From Tyzzerella sp. (GTDB lineage: Bacteria; Bacillota; Clostridia; Lachnospirales; Lachnospiraceae): a stretch of 64,000 nt of DNA. A program made the position numbers and the translations under genes. The DNA is taken from NCBI GenBank assembly GCA_017465565.1, contig JAFTWA010000007.1, positions 1 to 64,000 on the forward strand. The letters are read 5' to 3'. Position 1 is the stretch's first letter. The number at the start of each line of letters is the position of its first letter. Positions 53,005-62,262 of this stretch are shown in pieces. The notes beneath the pieces are model-generated. The model had not been told where the DNA came from. It made no database searches and saw only the letters and a program-made list of their open reading frames with translations.

Positions 53005-54153
53005 TTAAAATAAAATACCAATAAACTGACTTGCTAAAACAACCATTACCAGCGCAACTGGATATGTAGCTGCATATGCGGATGCAACATCATCTGTTCC
53101 TGCTACACGGATAAGTGTTCCAAGAGCTGGTGTACTTGTCATACCACCGCAGATAGAACCAAGTGAATTTAGCACGCTTAATTTCAATACTTTTGCAGCA
53201 AAGAAATAGCCTACAAACATTGGAAGGATTGTCATAAGTGCTCCGTAAATAAATAACATTACACCTTGTTCTTTTAAGATTTCAACAAATCCTGCTCCTG
53301 CTCCACAGCCTGCTCCTAAAAGGAACATTGCAAGACCAAATTCACGCATCGTTTCCAATATACGTTTTTCCACTTTCAAGTTCACTGGGCCGATGTGTCC
53401 AAAATGACCTAATACAAGACCAGCAAGAAGTGGACCGCCTGATGTGCCAAGAGAGAATTCTCCGCCGCCTGGAAGTGGAATCACAATTTTTGCTAAGATA
53501 ATACCTAACACAACTGCTAATGCAAAAGGGAAAAATCCCATATCGTCAATGTCAATCAGTTTTTTCTTAGTTTCTTTTACTTCTACACTTGCCACTGCTG
53601 AAAATTGTGCACGTTCTGCTGCCATATCTGTTTTCAAAATACGTGGCATCAATTGTACGAAAAGTACAACACCAATTACACCAAACGGATAAGCAATTCC
53701 ATAACCAACAGAAGCTGCATCTGTGGTCGCTTCAATTGCTGCTGCAAGTCCCGGTGTACTTGTAAGCGCTCCTGTCATCATACCAACACTGATATCTGTT
53801 GGTATACCAAAGATTTTAATGATTGCAACACAGGTAAGAGCACCTGTGATAATAACCAATAATCCTAACAATACATACGATTTTGCATTTGCTTTGAAGT
53901 TACGGAAAAACTTAGGTCCTGCGATGAAGCCTACTGATGTTACAAAGCAAATAAGTCCTAAATCTTGAATTTCTTTTGGAATCACAACACCAAAATGGCC
54001 AAATACCAGAGCCACCAACAAAATGCCGGCAGTTCCTAAGTCTAATCCACAAATTCTAATACGTCCTACTGCGTATCCAATTACTGCAATCAAGAATACC
54101 ATCATCATGGTACTTGACAGTACGCTTTCCTGAAACCATGTAATAATATCCAT
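53005..54153 (-). CDS. AAE-family transporter, possible succinate exporter
   Basis: 382 residues and about ten membrane helices in two homologous halves, each with the AspT/YidE signature GxxTSTPGL or GxxTSTPAL (GALTSTPGLAAA, GGMTSTPALGTL). Known AAE members (aspartate:alanine exchanger AspT, succinate exporter SucE1 of Corynebacterium) are near 540 residues with two central TrkA-C domains; here the centre is only a short charged linker. Its place between fumarate reductase and fumarase suggests C4-dicarboxylate exchange or succinate export. RBS AGGAGG. Confidence 0.75.
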   Translation of the reverse strand: MDIITWFQESVLSSTMMMVFLIAVIGYAVGRIRICGLDLGTAGILLVALVFGHFGVVIPKEIQDLGLICFVTSVGFIAGPKFFRNFKANAKSYVLLGLLVIITGALTCVAIIKIFGIPTDISVGMMTGALTSTPGLAAAIEATTDAASVGYGIAYPFGVIGVVLFVQLMPRILKTDMAAERAQFSAVASVEVKETKKKLIDIDDMGFFPFALAVVLGIILAKIVIPLPGGGEFSLGTSGGPLLAGLVLGHFGHIGPVNLKVEKRILETMREFGLAMFLLGAGCGAGAGFVEILKEQGVMLFIYGALMTILPMFVGYFFAAKVLKLSVLNSLGSICGGMTSTPALGTLIRVAGTDDVASAYAATYPVALVMVVLASQFIGILF

Positions 54154-54226
54154 TTTTCATTTCCTCCTATATTACTCCTACAGGACCTGTCACTGGCAGC
54201 TCCCTTCGGATGCTTTGCAAGAATAA

Positions 54227-54265
54227 TTCCAACATTAGATAAGAATGTCTCATCTAATGTTGGAA
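54227..54265 (-). terminator. Intra-operon hairpin between frdA and the transporter gene
   Basis: A perfect 14-base-pair stem (54227-54240 with 54252-54265) with an 11-base loop, nine bases past the frdA stop. The minus-strand 3' side is only moderately T-rich (AATTATTCTT), so partial termination or mRNA processing is likely. Confidence 0.6.
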
Positions 54266-54273
54266 ATCAATAA

Positions 54274-55893
54274 CTAGTTTAATCTTGTCACGCCTTCTGG
54301 TCTATAGTCTGGCAATAACTTAGGAGATACTACCTGTGGCTCAATACCAGCATCTGCGAGCATCTTAGAGAAATCATCTACATGAGAAAGTGTTAATTCC
54401 TTAAGTTCAACCTCTTTACACTTAGCACCTGCCTGCTGTCCGGCATTGCGGCCAAATACGATGATATCTAATAAAGAGTTACCCATAAGTCTGTTTCTTC
54501 CGTGGATTCCTCCGATTGCTTCCCCTGCTACGTAAAGGTTTTCAACCTCTGACATACCGTTTACGCCAACCTTAATACCACCGTTTTGGTAGTGAAGTGT
54601 TGGGTAGATAACGATAGGTACTTCTCTCATATCGATACCGCATCTTAAGTACATACGGAGCATACCTGGTAATCTCTTTTCAAGAGTACCTTTACCATGA
54701 ATCATGTCGATCATTGGAGTATCAAGCCAAATACCATCAGCTACTGGTGTTGGAACACCTTTTCCTCTTTCTTTACATTCGCGAATGATTCCTGATGCTG
54801 CAACATCACGTGTTTCCAATGGATGCATAAATACTTCACCATCCACATTTACAAACATAGCGCCCATAGAACGAACTTTTTCAGTTACAAGTGCACCGTA
54901 AATCTGAGATGGGAATGCAACACCTGTTGGGTGATATTGTAATGTATCCTGATATAACAACGGAGCACCTGCACGGTATGCAAGCACAAGACCGTCAGCT
55001 GTTGCACCATAGTGGTTAGATGTTGGGAAACCTTGGTAATGCATACGTCCTGCACCACCTGTTGCAATGATCACTGTTTTTGCTCTTGCAACTAAGATTT
55101 CGTTAGTTTCCATGTTGAGAAGTACAGCACCTGCTGCTTTTCCGTCTGTATCCTTGATGATTTCGATAGCTGCTGTAAAGTCTACAACTGGAATTCCTCT
55201 GTTGAATACTTCATCACGGAGAACTCTCATGATTTCAGCACCTGAGTAGTCAGCTGCAGCATGCATTCTCTTGCGGGATGTTCCACCACCGTGAGTAGTA
55301 ATCATGTTACCATTTTCATCTTTATCAAATAATACACCTAATTTGTCAAGCCAGTTGATTGCGATTGGACCATCACAAACAAGCTTTTCAACAAGTTCAG
55401 GTACGTTTGCATAGTGTCCACCACCCATTACGTCTAAGTAATGCTGTGCTGGTGAATCGTTTTCTTTGTCAGCAGCCTGGATACCACCTTCTGCCATCAT
55501 AGTATTAGCATCACCGATACGAAGTTTTGTAACGATCATTACGTTAGCACCAGCTTCGTTTGCTTCGATAGCTGCTGAAGAGCCAGCTCCGCCGCCACCG
55601 ATAACTAATACGTCTACATCGTAATCGGGATTTGATAAATCAATATCCATTCCTTTTACTCTGCTTTCGCCCTGAAGAATTTCTACTAATTCTTTTGGCG
55701 CTTTTTGTCCAGCATTTGGACCAACTTTAATTTCTTCAAAACTATCAAGATTATAATCTGGATGGAATGCTTCAAGGAGAGCTGTTTTTTCATCTGCTGT
55801 CATACGTCTTGGTTCGAAACCGATACGTGCTGCTCTACCTGCTTCAACCTTTTTAATGGATTCCATCATCTCGGCTGTATATGGTAAACTCAT
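54274..55893 (-). CDS. frdA: Soluble fumarate reductase flavoprotein subunit
   Basis: 539 residues from the ATG at 55893, right after GGAGGAGAGAG; a longer reading to 55917 would run into frdB. FAD motif at about 95-104 (VLVIGGGGAG). The active-site residues of fumarate reductases are all present: H321 (QYHPTG), E338, R362 (TRDVAA), H434 (TLHYQNGG), R468 (GRNRLMGNSL). The His that carries covalent FAD in membrane-bound enzymes is Asn here (N130 in GDANTMMAEGG), so FAD is probably not covalent. An extra N-terminal stretch of about 90 residues is present and the usual C-terminal helical domain is missing. Confidence 0.88.
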   Translation of the reverse strand: MSLPYTAEMMESIKKVEAGRAARIGFEPRRMTADEKTALLEAFHPDYNLDSFEEIKVGPNAGQKAPKELVEILQGESRVKGMDIDLSNPDYDVDVLVIGGGGAGSSAAIEANEAGANVMIVTKLRIGDANTMMAEGGIQAADKENDSPAQHYLDVMGGGHYANVPELVEKLVCDGPIAINWLDKLGVLFDKDENGNMITTHGGGTSRKRMHAAADYSGAEIMRVLRDEVFNRGIPVVDFTAAIEIIKDTDGKAAGAVLLNMETNEILVARAKTVIIATGGAGRMHYQGFPTSNHYGATADGLVLAYRAGAPLLYQDTLQYHPTGVAFPSQIYGALVTEKVRSMGAMFVNVDGEVFMHPLETRDVAASGIIRECKERGKGVPTPVADGIWLDTPMIDMIHGKGTLEKRLPGMLRMYLRCGIDMREVPIVIYPTLHYQNGGIKVGVNGMSEVENLYVAGEAIGGIHGRNRLMGNSLLDIIVFGRNAGQQAGAKCKEVELKELTLSHVDDFSKMLADAGIEPQVVSPKLLPDYRPEGVTRLN

Positions 55894-55906
55894 GTCTCTC
55901 TCCTCC

Positions 55907-56581
55907 TTATTTCTCAATTTCTCTTGTGTTGTAAAGTTCTTTTAATTCTGATAATGGTTTTGCCATAATTGCTTCAATCATAGCCTGGCATTCACCATCT
56001 TCGATTTCTTTTACTCTCTTTGTCAGGTGCTCTGCTTCTGGTCTGATGTATTTTCCTGTAAGTCTTCTTGCAAGAAGCGCAACCTGTGGATGAGAGATGC
56101 CTGCTGGACAACGTGATGAGCAAACGCCGCACATTACACAGTCAAATGAAAGCTCTGCGCATTTTTCGAACTCACCTCTCTGAGCGTGAGCGATGTACTG
56201 CATAACGTTAAGGTCCTGTGTACAAGCCTTTGTACAAGCGTTACATCCGATACAAGCGTAGATTTCTGGATATAACTGCATCATCACCTGTTGTGTAGGT
56301 TTAATTTCTGTAATGTCATAAACCTTTTTCTCTAATGGGAAGAATGGTAATGTAGCTACACACATGTCGTTTTCTACCTTTGTAGAGCATGCTAAACATC
56401 CTGTTAATTCATTCTTTCCTTTGATTCTATAGATTGTAGCACATGCGCCGCAGAAACCATTTCTACAGCCACAGCCACGAACTAATTGGTAACCAGCATA
56501 TTCGAAAGCTTCCATAATTGTTAAATTTGATGGAACTTCATACTTTTTACCATATAAATATACGTTAATCATATCTGCCAT
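55907..56581 (-). CDS. frdB: Fumarate reductase iron-sulfur subunit
   Basis: 224 residues. An N-terminal 2Fe-2S domain (Cys pattern in RGCGCRNGFCGAC and LTGCLAC) and two 4Fe-4S motifs (CIGCNACTKAC and CVMCGVCSSRCP). A normal FrdB has a 3Fe-4S cluster made for quinone; here the last cluster has a full four-Cys motif, which fits a soluble enzyme. No CCG domain as in thiol:fumarate reductase TfrB. Encoded directly before frdA, behind flxA. Confidence 0.85.
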   Translation of the reverse strand: MADMINVYLYGKKYEVPSNLTIMEAFEYAGYQLVRGCGCRNGFCGACATIYRIKGKNELTGCLACSTKVENDMCVATLPFFPLEKKVYDITEIKPTQQVMMQLYPEIYACIGCNACTKACTQDLNVMQYIAHAQRGEFEKCAELSFDCVMCGVCSSRCPAGISHPQVALLARRLTGKYIRPEAEHLTKRVKEIEDGECQAMIEAIMAKPLSELKELYNTREIEK

Positions 56582-56599
56582 TTTAATCCTCTCCCTTCT

Positions 56600-57454
56600 C
56601 TAGTACTCAGGCGGTAATTCACCGATTTCATCATAACGGAATACTGGACCATCTTTACATACATATTTAGATCCAATGTTACAACGTCCACATTTACCGA
56701 TACCGCATTTCATACGAAGTTCAAATGTTGTATAAATTTGCTCATCTGTGAATCCTAATTCTTTCAGTCCTGCCAATACGAATTTAATCATAATCGGAGG
56801 TCCGCAGATAAGAGCAACCTTGTTTGTGTCAAGATTTAATTCTTTTACATAAGCAGGTACAAATCCTACATGTCCATCCCATCCTTCTTGTGGACGGTCA
56901 ATGGTAAGATGTACGTTGATACCTTCTGTTTTCATCCAAACTTCCTGAATTTCCTTTAATTGAACCAAATCGTCTGCAGAACGAGAACCGTAAACAATAT
57001 CTACTGTTCCGTAATTTTCGCGGTTATCAATAACATAATTAATAACGGAACGAAGTGGTGCAAGACCAATACCACCGGCAATAAAGAGAAGGTTTTTGCC
57101 TTTCAATTCTGTCTCAACCGGGAAATGATTTCCGTATGGTCCACGCACTGTGATTTCATCACCTACTTCTAAGCTGTGAAGATAATCTGTGAGCTGACCA
57201 CATTTTTTAATACTGAATTCTTGGAATTCTTTGTTTGTCGGTGAAGATGTAATAGAAAACATTGCTTCACTAACTCCAGGAGCACAAACCATTGCGCATT
57301 GTCCTGGCATATGTTCAAATAATTTTCCACCTTCTGGAGCATTTACACGAAATGTTTTCACATCTGGTGTTTCCTGGCGGATATCTGTAATGATTCCTAC
57401 TTTTGGAATTAATGTATCCAATGTATAACCATCATGACAATGACATTCGCTCAT
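56600..57454 (-). CDS. flxA: FlxA-like FAD/NAD-binding subunit
   Basis: 284 residues. Ferredoxin-reductase-type FAD domain (RVNAPEGGKLFEHMPGQCAM, VRGPYGNHFP), NAD domain (LLFIAGGIGLAPLRSVI) and a C-terminal 2Fe-2S motif (MKCGIGKCGRC). Same type as AsrB and the NADH-oxidising FlxA of Flx-Hdr complexes. It would feed NADH electrons into the complex. The ATG overlaps the flxB stop. Confidence 0.85.
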   Translation of the reverse strand: MSECHCHDGYTLDTLIPKVGIITDIRQETPDVKTFRVNAPEGGKLFEHMPGQCAMVCAPGVSEAMFSITSSPTNKEFQEFSIKKCGQLTDYLHSLEVGDEITVRGPYGNHFPVETELKGKNLLFIAGGIGLAPLRSVINYVIDNRENYGTVDIVYGSRSADDLVQLKEIQEVWMKTEGINVHLTIDRPQEGWDGHVGFVPAYVKELNLDTNKVALICGPPIMIKFVLAGLKELGFTDEQIYTTFELRMKCGIGKCGRCNIGSKYVCKDGPVFRYDEIGELPPEY

Positions 57455-58485
57455 TACATTTCACCTCCCTGATTCTCAAAAGCCTTAATGACTTTCACAA
57501 TATTAAGTGCTGACGGACACTTTTCTACACAACGTCCACATCCAACACATGAATACATGCCATCATTGTTTGCCGGGAAGTAAACAAGTTTGTGCATGAA
57601 TCTTTGACGGAAACGCTGCATCTGGCTTGTACGGTTATTTCCGTGAGCCATCATTGTGAAGTCAGAGTACATACATGAATCCCAACAACGATAACGTTTT
57701 ACGCCATGGCCTGTATCATAATCTTTAATATCGTAGCATTGGCAGGTTGGACATACAAATGTACATGTTCCACATGCCAAGCATGGTTTGTATAACTCTT
57801 CCCATACAGGAGAATTGAATTTATCTAACAGAACATCTCCGTTCCATCCATCTAATGAAAGGTCTGAGTATGGAAGTTTTTCTACAATCCCACGAATTGC
57901 TTCTTTTTCCGCTTCCACTTTTGCTTCATCAGCATCAACAAGAAGACTTGCTACTGCGTTTGTAAGAGCTTCCCCTTTTTCAGTTAAAGCTTTCCAGTAT
58001 AATTCTCCGTCAATCATCCATGTAGCTACGTCAGCCACAGGCTCAGCAGCATCTACGCCAAATACCTTACAGAAACATGTTTCCTCTGGTTCATGGCAAG
58101 CCAGGGCTACGATGGTTCCGTGGGCGCGTCTTGCTGCATAGAATGTATCAACAGGATCTACTAAAAATACTTTATCAAGTACTTCTACACCTTTCACATC
58201 ACAAGCTTTCATACCAAATACAACAAAGTTCTGGTCTTTTAAAGCTTCTGGTTCGATTTTGATTTTTTTGTTTTCTTTTGTAACTGTATATAAGTTCTCG
58301 CTTTGTGGAAAGAAAGCATCTTTTGGAGATTTTACACTCTTTAATGTGTCTAAATCTACGTTTGCTCCTTCTGTCCATGCTGCGAAATTTACTTGACCGT
58401 TATTGTTAACTGGTAAATATAATTCCTGTTCTCCGGCAATCATTTGGAATAATGCCGAAAGATTTTCTTTTGCTATCTTGTACAT
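57454..58485 (-). CDS. flxB: FlxB-like iron-sulfur protein (AsrA type)
   Basis: 343 residues. An AsrA-like N-terminal domain (KENKKIKIEPEALKDQNFVV, FGMKACDVKGVEVL, ALACHEPEETCFCKVFG) and two C-terminal 4Fe-4S motifs, CLACGTCTFVCPTC and CVGCGRCVEKCP. Carries electrons between FlxA and FlxC/FlxD. Whether this or the next gene is the strict FlxB counterpart is uncertain. Confidence 0.75.
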   Translation of the reverse strand: MYKIAKENLSALFQMIAGEQELYLPVNNNGQVNFAAWTEGANVDLDTLKSVKSPKDAFFPQSENLYTVTKENKKIKIEPEALKDQNFVVFGMKACDVKGVEVLDKVFLVDPVDTFYAARRAHGTIVALACHEPEETCFCKVFGVDAAEPVADVATWMIDGELYWKALTEKGEALTNAVASLLVDADEAKVEAEKEAIRGIVEKLPYSDLSLDGWNGDVLLDKFNSPVWEELYKPCLACGTCTFVCPTCQCYDIKDYDTGHGVKRYRCWDSCMYSDFTMMAHGNNRTSQMQRFRQRFMHKLVYFPANNDGMYSCVGCGRCVEKCPSALNIVKVIKAFENQGGEM

Positions 58486-58488
58486 ACA

Positions 58489-59463
58489 TTATCCCCTTTC
58501 TGCCACGATGCTTGGCTCGCAATCATCGAATGTAAAGTTTGTAAGTGGTCCTCTTGCTTCTGCGTCAGCACCTGCCTGGAATTCACCGTATAATTCATTA
58601 ATATCTTTAATGTATTTACGGTTAAATAAGTGAAGACGGATGCCTTGTGGACATACTCTGCTGCACTCTCCACAGTCTGTACATCTTCCAGCCACGTGGA
58701 ATGCACGGATTACATGGAACATTTTTTCTTCGAATGAATCAACGTTTGCTTTTTGGGCACTGTCAAATTTTGTACTGTCAAATACACATTTACGGCAGCT
58801 GCATGCTGGACATACGTTGCGGCATGCATTACAACGAATACATTTGCTGAGTTCTTCCTGGAAAAAAGCAAATTTTTCTGCTGGGCTCATTGCTTCAATC
58901 ATTTCGACCTCAGCAAATCTTTCTGCATCCTTTGTATCTCTTGATTCACCGATAATTTCATCATAAATCATGTGGTCTTTGCCTTTACATACATGGCATC
59001 TTTCCAGCATTGCATCTGCATAGGCACATGATTTTTCACCATAAATAGTCTGGAATGTAAGTGTATCGCATGCATCAGACATTTCTGCACCTGAAACACT
59101 TTCAATACCTTTGATTCCTAATTTTTTCGCTTTTTCGATATCCAATTTACCTTTACATCCAACACCTACAATGTAAGCCTTATCTCTGTCGACACGGTGT
59201 TCTTTGATTAATTGGTTAAAGCTGTATGTATCACATGGTTTTAAGCAAACCATAGTTTTGCCTTCTAATTTAGAAGCTTCAATCATGTATTTGCTAAGGT
59301 TCGCACCACAGAATCCGTTATAAACGAAATCCTTTAAGTCTTCTGCTTTCTCGAAGTAAGCTGGTTCTGGATTGTATGGAAGATCGCCTGCTTTCCAGCC
59401 AAGAACACGTGCTACTTCGCCACTTTCGAGAAGCTCTTTTGCACGGTTAATTAATTCTTGCAT
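58489..59463 (-). CDS. flxC: FlxC-like iron-sulfur protein
   Basis: 324 residues. N-terminal FrhB/AsrA-like domain (NGFCGANLSKYMIEASKL, MVCLKPCDTYSFNQLIKEH, GVGCKGKL), a middle Cys pair (ERCHVCKGKDH), and 4Fe-4S motifs CIRCNACRNVCPAC and CTDCGECSRVCP. Overlaps the flxD gene by 13 bases with its ribosome site GGGGGA inside it. Part of the electron relay of the Flx half of the complex. Confidence 0.75.
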   Translation of the reverse strand: MQELINRAKELLESGEVARVLGWKAGDLPYNPEPAYFEKAEDLKDFVYNGFCGANLSKYMIEASKLEGKTMVCLKPCDTYSFNQLIKEHRVDRDKAYIVGVGCKGKLDIEKAKKLGIKGIESVSGAEMSDACDTLTFQTIYGEKSCAYADAMLERCHVCKGKDHMIYDEIIGESRDTKDAERFAEVEMIEAMSPAEKFAFFQEELSKCIRCNACRNVCPACSCRKCVFDSTKFDSAQKANVDSFEEKMFHVIRAFHVAGRCTDCGECSRVCPQGIRLHLFNRKYIKDINELYGEFQAGADAEARGPLTNFTFDDCEPSIVAERG

Positions 59464-59891
59464 CTCAAATCCCCCAATCTTACGTTCTTACCGAGAGAAT
59501 GAATTTTTTCTACAAACTCGTTCATTGTTTGAGAGAATTTCACACCCTCAGCTGCGGATACCCATTCTACGCGGGTACGCCCGTTTTCTACACCGATATA
59601 ATCGAGCATAGAGAATAATAATGTCATACGTCTTCTTGCGTAGTAGTTTCCTGTTGTGTAGTGGCAGTCTCCCGGATGACATCCACAAAGGATAACACCG
59701 TCTGCGCCTTTTTCAAATGCTCTTAAGATGAACATTGGGTTTACACGGCAAGAACATGGAACACGTATAATCTTAACGTCTGCAGGATATGCCAAACGGC
59801 TGCTTCCTGCTAAATCTGCGCCCGCATAACTACACCAGTTACAGCAGAACGCTACAATTTTCGGTCTGAATTCGTTTGTTTCTATCGACAT
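59451..59891 (-). CDS. flxD: MvhD/FlxD 2Fe-2S linker subunit
   Basis: 146 residues. MvhD family with Cys in FCCNWCSYAGAD, VPCSCRVNP and LCGCHPGDCHYTTGN. In hydrogenase- or Flx-linked complexes MvhD passes electrons to the FAD of HdrA, where bifurcation occurs. Overlaps hdrA by ten bases. No hydrogenase gene is seen in the window. Confidence 0.93.
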   Translation of the reverse strand: MSIETNEFRPKIVAFCCNWCSYAGADLAGSSRLAYPADVKIIRVPCSCRVNPMFILRAFEKGADGVILCGCHPGDCHYTTGNYYARRRMTLLFSMLDYIGVENGRTRVEWVSAAEGVKFSQTMNEFVEKIHSLGKNVRLGDLRCKN

Positions 59892-61870
59892 ATTGCATCT
59901 ACCTCCGCTATAATCTGTCTATTTGAGAATCCTTGTAAGTCCATAGCTCCTGAAGGACAGGTTACCGTACAAGCACCACAACCTTGACACAACGCACTGT
60001 TTACAACAGCGATACGACGTGTCTCACGGATACCATGGTCATTTACTTCTTTCTCTTCATATGTAATAGCTCCGTAAGGACAAACATTTGCACATGTAGA
60101 ACATCCATTACACATAAGTTCGTCTGCCTTCGCTGTACATGGGTTTGTCATTAACTTGTCTTTTGCTAATAAACCGATTGCTTTTACAGCAGCTGCGCCA
60201 GCCTGCGCTACTGTTTCAGGGATATCCTTTGGTCCCTGACATACACCTGACAAGAATACACCAGCTGTTGGCGATTCTACCGGACGGAGTTTTGCATGTG
60301 ATTCTGTTAAGAAGTTGTTTGTATCGATACTTGCTGTAAGCATGGTAGCGATTTTACGAACATCTGGGTTTGGTTCAATTGCTGTTGCGAGAACAACCAT
60401 GTCAGCTTCTTTCAAAATCTGTTTGTTATCTAAAAGGTCAACACCTTGTACAAGGAGTTTTCCGTCTGGCTGTGGAATGACCTTTCCAACCTGACCTTTG
60501 ATGTAATTTACACCATAATCTTCCACTGCTCTTCTGTAGAACTCATCGAAGTTTTTACCTGGTGTACGAACATCAATATAGAATACGGTTACATTGACAT
60601 CTGGATATTTATCACGGATTAACATTGCATGTTTTGCTGTGTACATACAACAGATTTTAGAGCAGTAGCTCTTTCCTCTGCCATCGGAACAACGGCTGCC
60701 TACACACTGAATGAATACCATTTCCTTTGGATGCTTTCCGTCAGAGAGGCGTTCTAAGTGACCCTTTGTAGGACCTGCTGCATTCATCACACGTTCTAAT
60801 TCGAGAGATGTGATAACATCCTTACTTTGGTTGTATGCATATTCATCATAGTTATCAAGCTTGATGGTATCGAAACCAGTTGCAACTACGATTGCACCAT
60901 ATTTTTGTGTTAAAATTTCATCCTTTTGTTCGTAGTCAATAGCACCTGCCTGGCATACTTTTGAACAAATACCACATTTTCCAGTTTTCATCTTGATACA
61001 AGCTTCTGTGTCAATTACTGGAACATTTGGGATTGCCTGCGCAAATGGTGTGTAGATTGCACTTCTTGTATTTAATCCACGGTTGAATTCACTTAATGAT
61101 TTCTTAGATGGACATTTTTCCTGACATACACCACAACCTGTACATTTGCCTGCATCTACAAATCTGGCTTTCTTTCTGATATCTACCGTGAAATCACCTA
61201 CGAAACCAGATACCTTTTCTACTTCACTATATGTATAAATTGTAATCTTCTCGTGAGCTGCAGCCTCTACCATCTTAGGTGTGAGGATACATGCTGAACA
61301 GTCAAGTGTAGGGAAGGTTTTGTCTAATTGAGACATTCTTCCACCGATACTTGGTGTCTTTTCAACGATATCAACTTCATATCCTGCATCAGCGATATCT
61401 AATGCAGTCTGGATACCTGCGATACCACCACCGATTACTAATGCACGCTTTGTAACTAAGCTTTCGCCTGGTTTCAGTGGTGCGTTTAAATTTACTTTTG
61501 CAATCGCTGCTCTTGCGAGGATTACAGCTTTTTCTGTAGCCTCTTCCACGTTTTTATGAATCCATGAACAGTGTTCACGAATGTTTGCGATCTCTACCAT
61601 GTATGGATTTAAGCCAGCTTTTTCCGCTGCGCTTCTGAATGTATTTTCATGCATACGTGGTGAACAAGAACATACTACGATTCCTGTAAGATTTTTTTCT
61701 TTAATTGCTGCCTGAATTTTTGCCTGTCCTGCTTCAGAACACATATATTGGTAATCTTCAGCATGGACAACGCCTGGTTCTAAAAGAGCCATTTCTGCTA
61801 CTTTTTTAACATCTACCGTAGCAGCGATATTGCTGCCACAGTGGCAGACAAATACTCCTATTCTCTGCAT
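59882..61870 (-). CDS. hdrA: Heterodisulfide-reductase-type flavoprotein HdrA
   Basis: 662 residues. N-terminal HdrA domain with CHC (9-11), FAD motif at 147-152 (GGGIAG), the HdrA signature CSACILTPKM (191-200), 4Fe-4S motifs near 243-253 and 291-306, and a C-terminal two-cluster ferredoxin domain (from 587 and 628). This is the complete cluster set of a bifurcating HdrA. By family it holds the bifurcating FAD and reduces ferredoxin on the low-potential branch. Single chain without fused MvhD. Confidence 0.93.
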   Translation of the reverse strand: MQRIGVFVCHCGSNIAATVDVKKVAEMALLEPGVVHAEDYQYMCSEAGQAKIQAAIKEKNLTGIVVCSCSPRMHENTFRSAAEKAGLNPYMVEIANIREHCSWIHKNVEEATEKAVILARAAIAKVNLNAPLKPGESLVTKRALVIGGGIAGIQTALDIADAGYEVDIVEKTPSIGGRMSQLDKTFPTLDCSACILTPKMVEAAAHEKITIYTYSEVEKVSGFVGDFTVDIRKKARFVDAGKCTGCGVCQEKCPSKKSLSEFNRGLNTRSAIYTPFAQAIPNVPVIDTEACIKMKTGKCGICSKVCQAGAIDYEQKDEILTQKYGAIVVATGFDTIKLDNYDEYAYNQSKDVITSLELERVMNAAGPTKGHLERLSDGKHPKEMVFIQCVGSRCSDGRGKSYCSKICCMYTAKHAMLIRDKYPDVNVTVFYIDVRTPGKNFDEFYRRAVEDYGVNYIKGQVGKVIPQPDGKLLVQGVDLLDNKQILKEADMVVLATAIEPNPDVRKIATMLTASIDTNNFLTESHAKLRPVESPTAGVFLSGVCQGPKDIPETVAQAGAAAVKAIGLLAKDKLMTNPCTAKADELMCNGCSTCANVCPYGAITYEEKEVNDHGIRETRRIAVVNSALCQGCGACTVTCPSGAMDLQGFSNRQIIAEVDAICR

Positions 61871-61875
61871 GCGAC

Positions 61876-62262
61876 TTACCTCCTATATCTTCTGAATGCG
61901 CTGACTAAAAGTTGTTGTGGCAAATCTTCATCAAGAAGTTCTGGCACTTCATCTGGTGATAAATAGGTAGCACCTTTTTCACGAACAACTAATTGTCTTG
62001 CTGCGTCAATTAATTTTGCTGGTTTCACATCTCTTGGACAACGTTCTAAACATGCAAAGCATGAGAGACATTTCCAAAGTGATTTTGAATTCACCAAGCT
62101 TTCAATATCTCCGTTTTGCACGTAAGATACGAATTGGTGTGGTTTAATATCCATCTCATTGAAGGATGGGCAGGAAGCAGAACATTTTCCACATTTCATA
62201 CATTTGAGTGGATTCACGCCGCTAATCTCTTTGATTTGACTGGCCTTATTTACGTGACTCAT
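61876..62262 (-). CDS. hdrC: HdrC iron-sulfur subunit
   Basis: 128 residues with two 4Fe-4S motifs, CMKCGKCSASCP and CLSCFACLERCP. Conducts electrons from HdrA to HdrB. The start overlaps the hdrB stop by one base (TAATG). Confidence 0.92.
   Translation of the reverse strand: MSHVNKASQIKEISGVNPLKCMKCGKCSASCPSFNEMDIKPHQFVSYVQNGDIESLVNSKSLWKCLSCFACLERCPRDVKPAKLIDAARQLVVREKGATYLSPDEVPELLDEDLPQQLLVSAFRRYRR

Noticed and set aside
56600..59463. Anaerobic sulfite reductase AsrAB
   Set aside because: AsrA- and AsrB-like chains are present, but no siroheme AsrC gene. The MvhD-HdrABC neighbours identify an Flx-Hdr set.
59451..59891. Hydrogenase-linked MvhD
   Set aside because: No MvhA or MvhG hydrogenase gene is in the window; FlxABC take that place.
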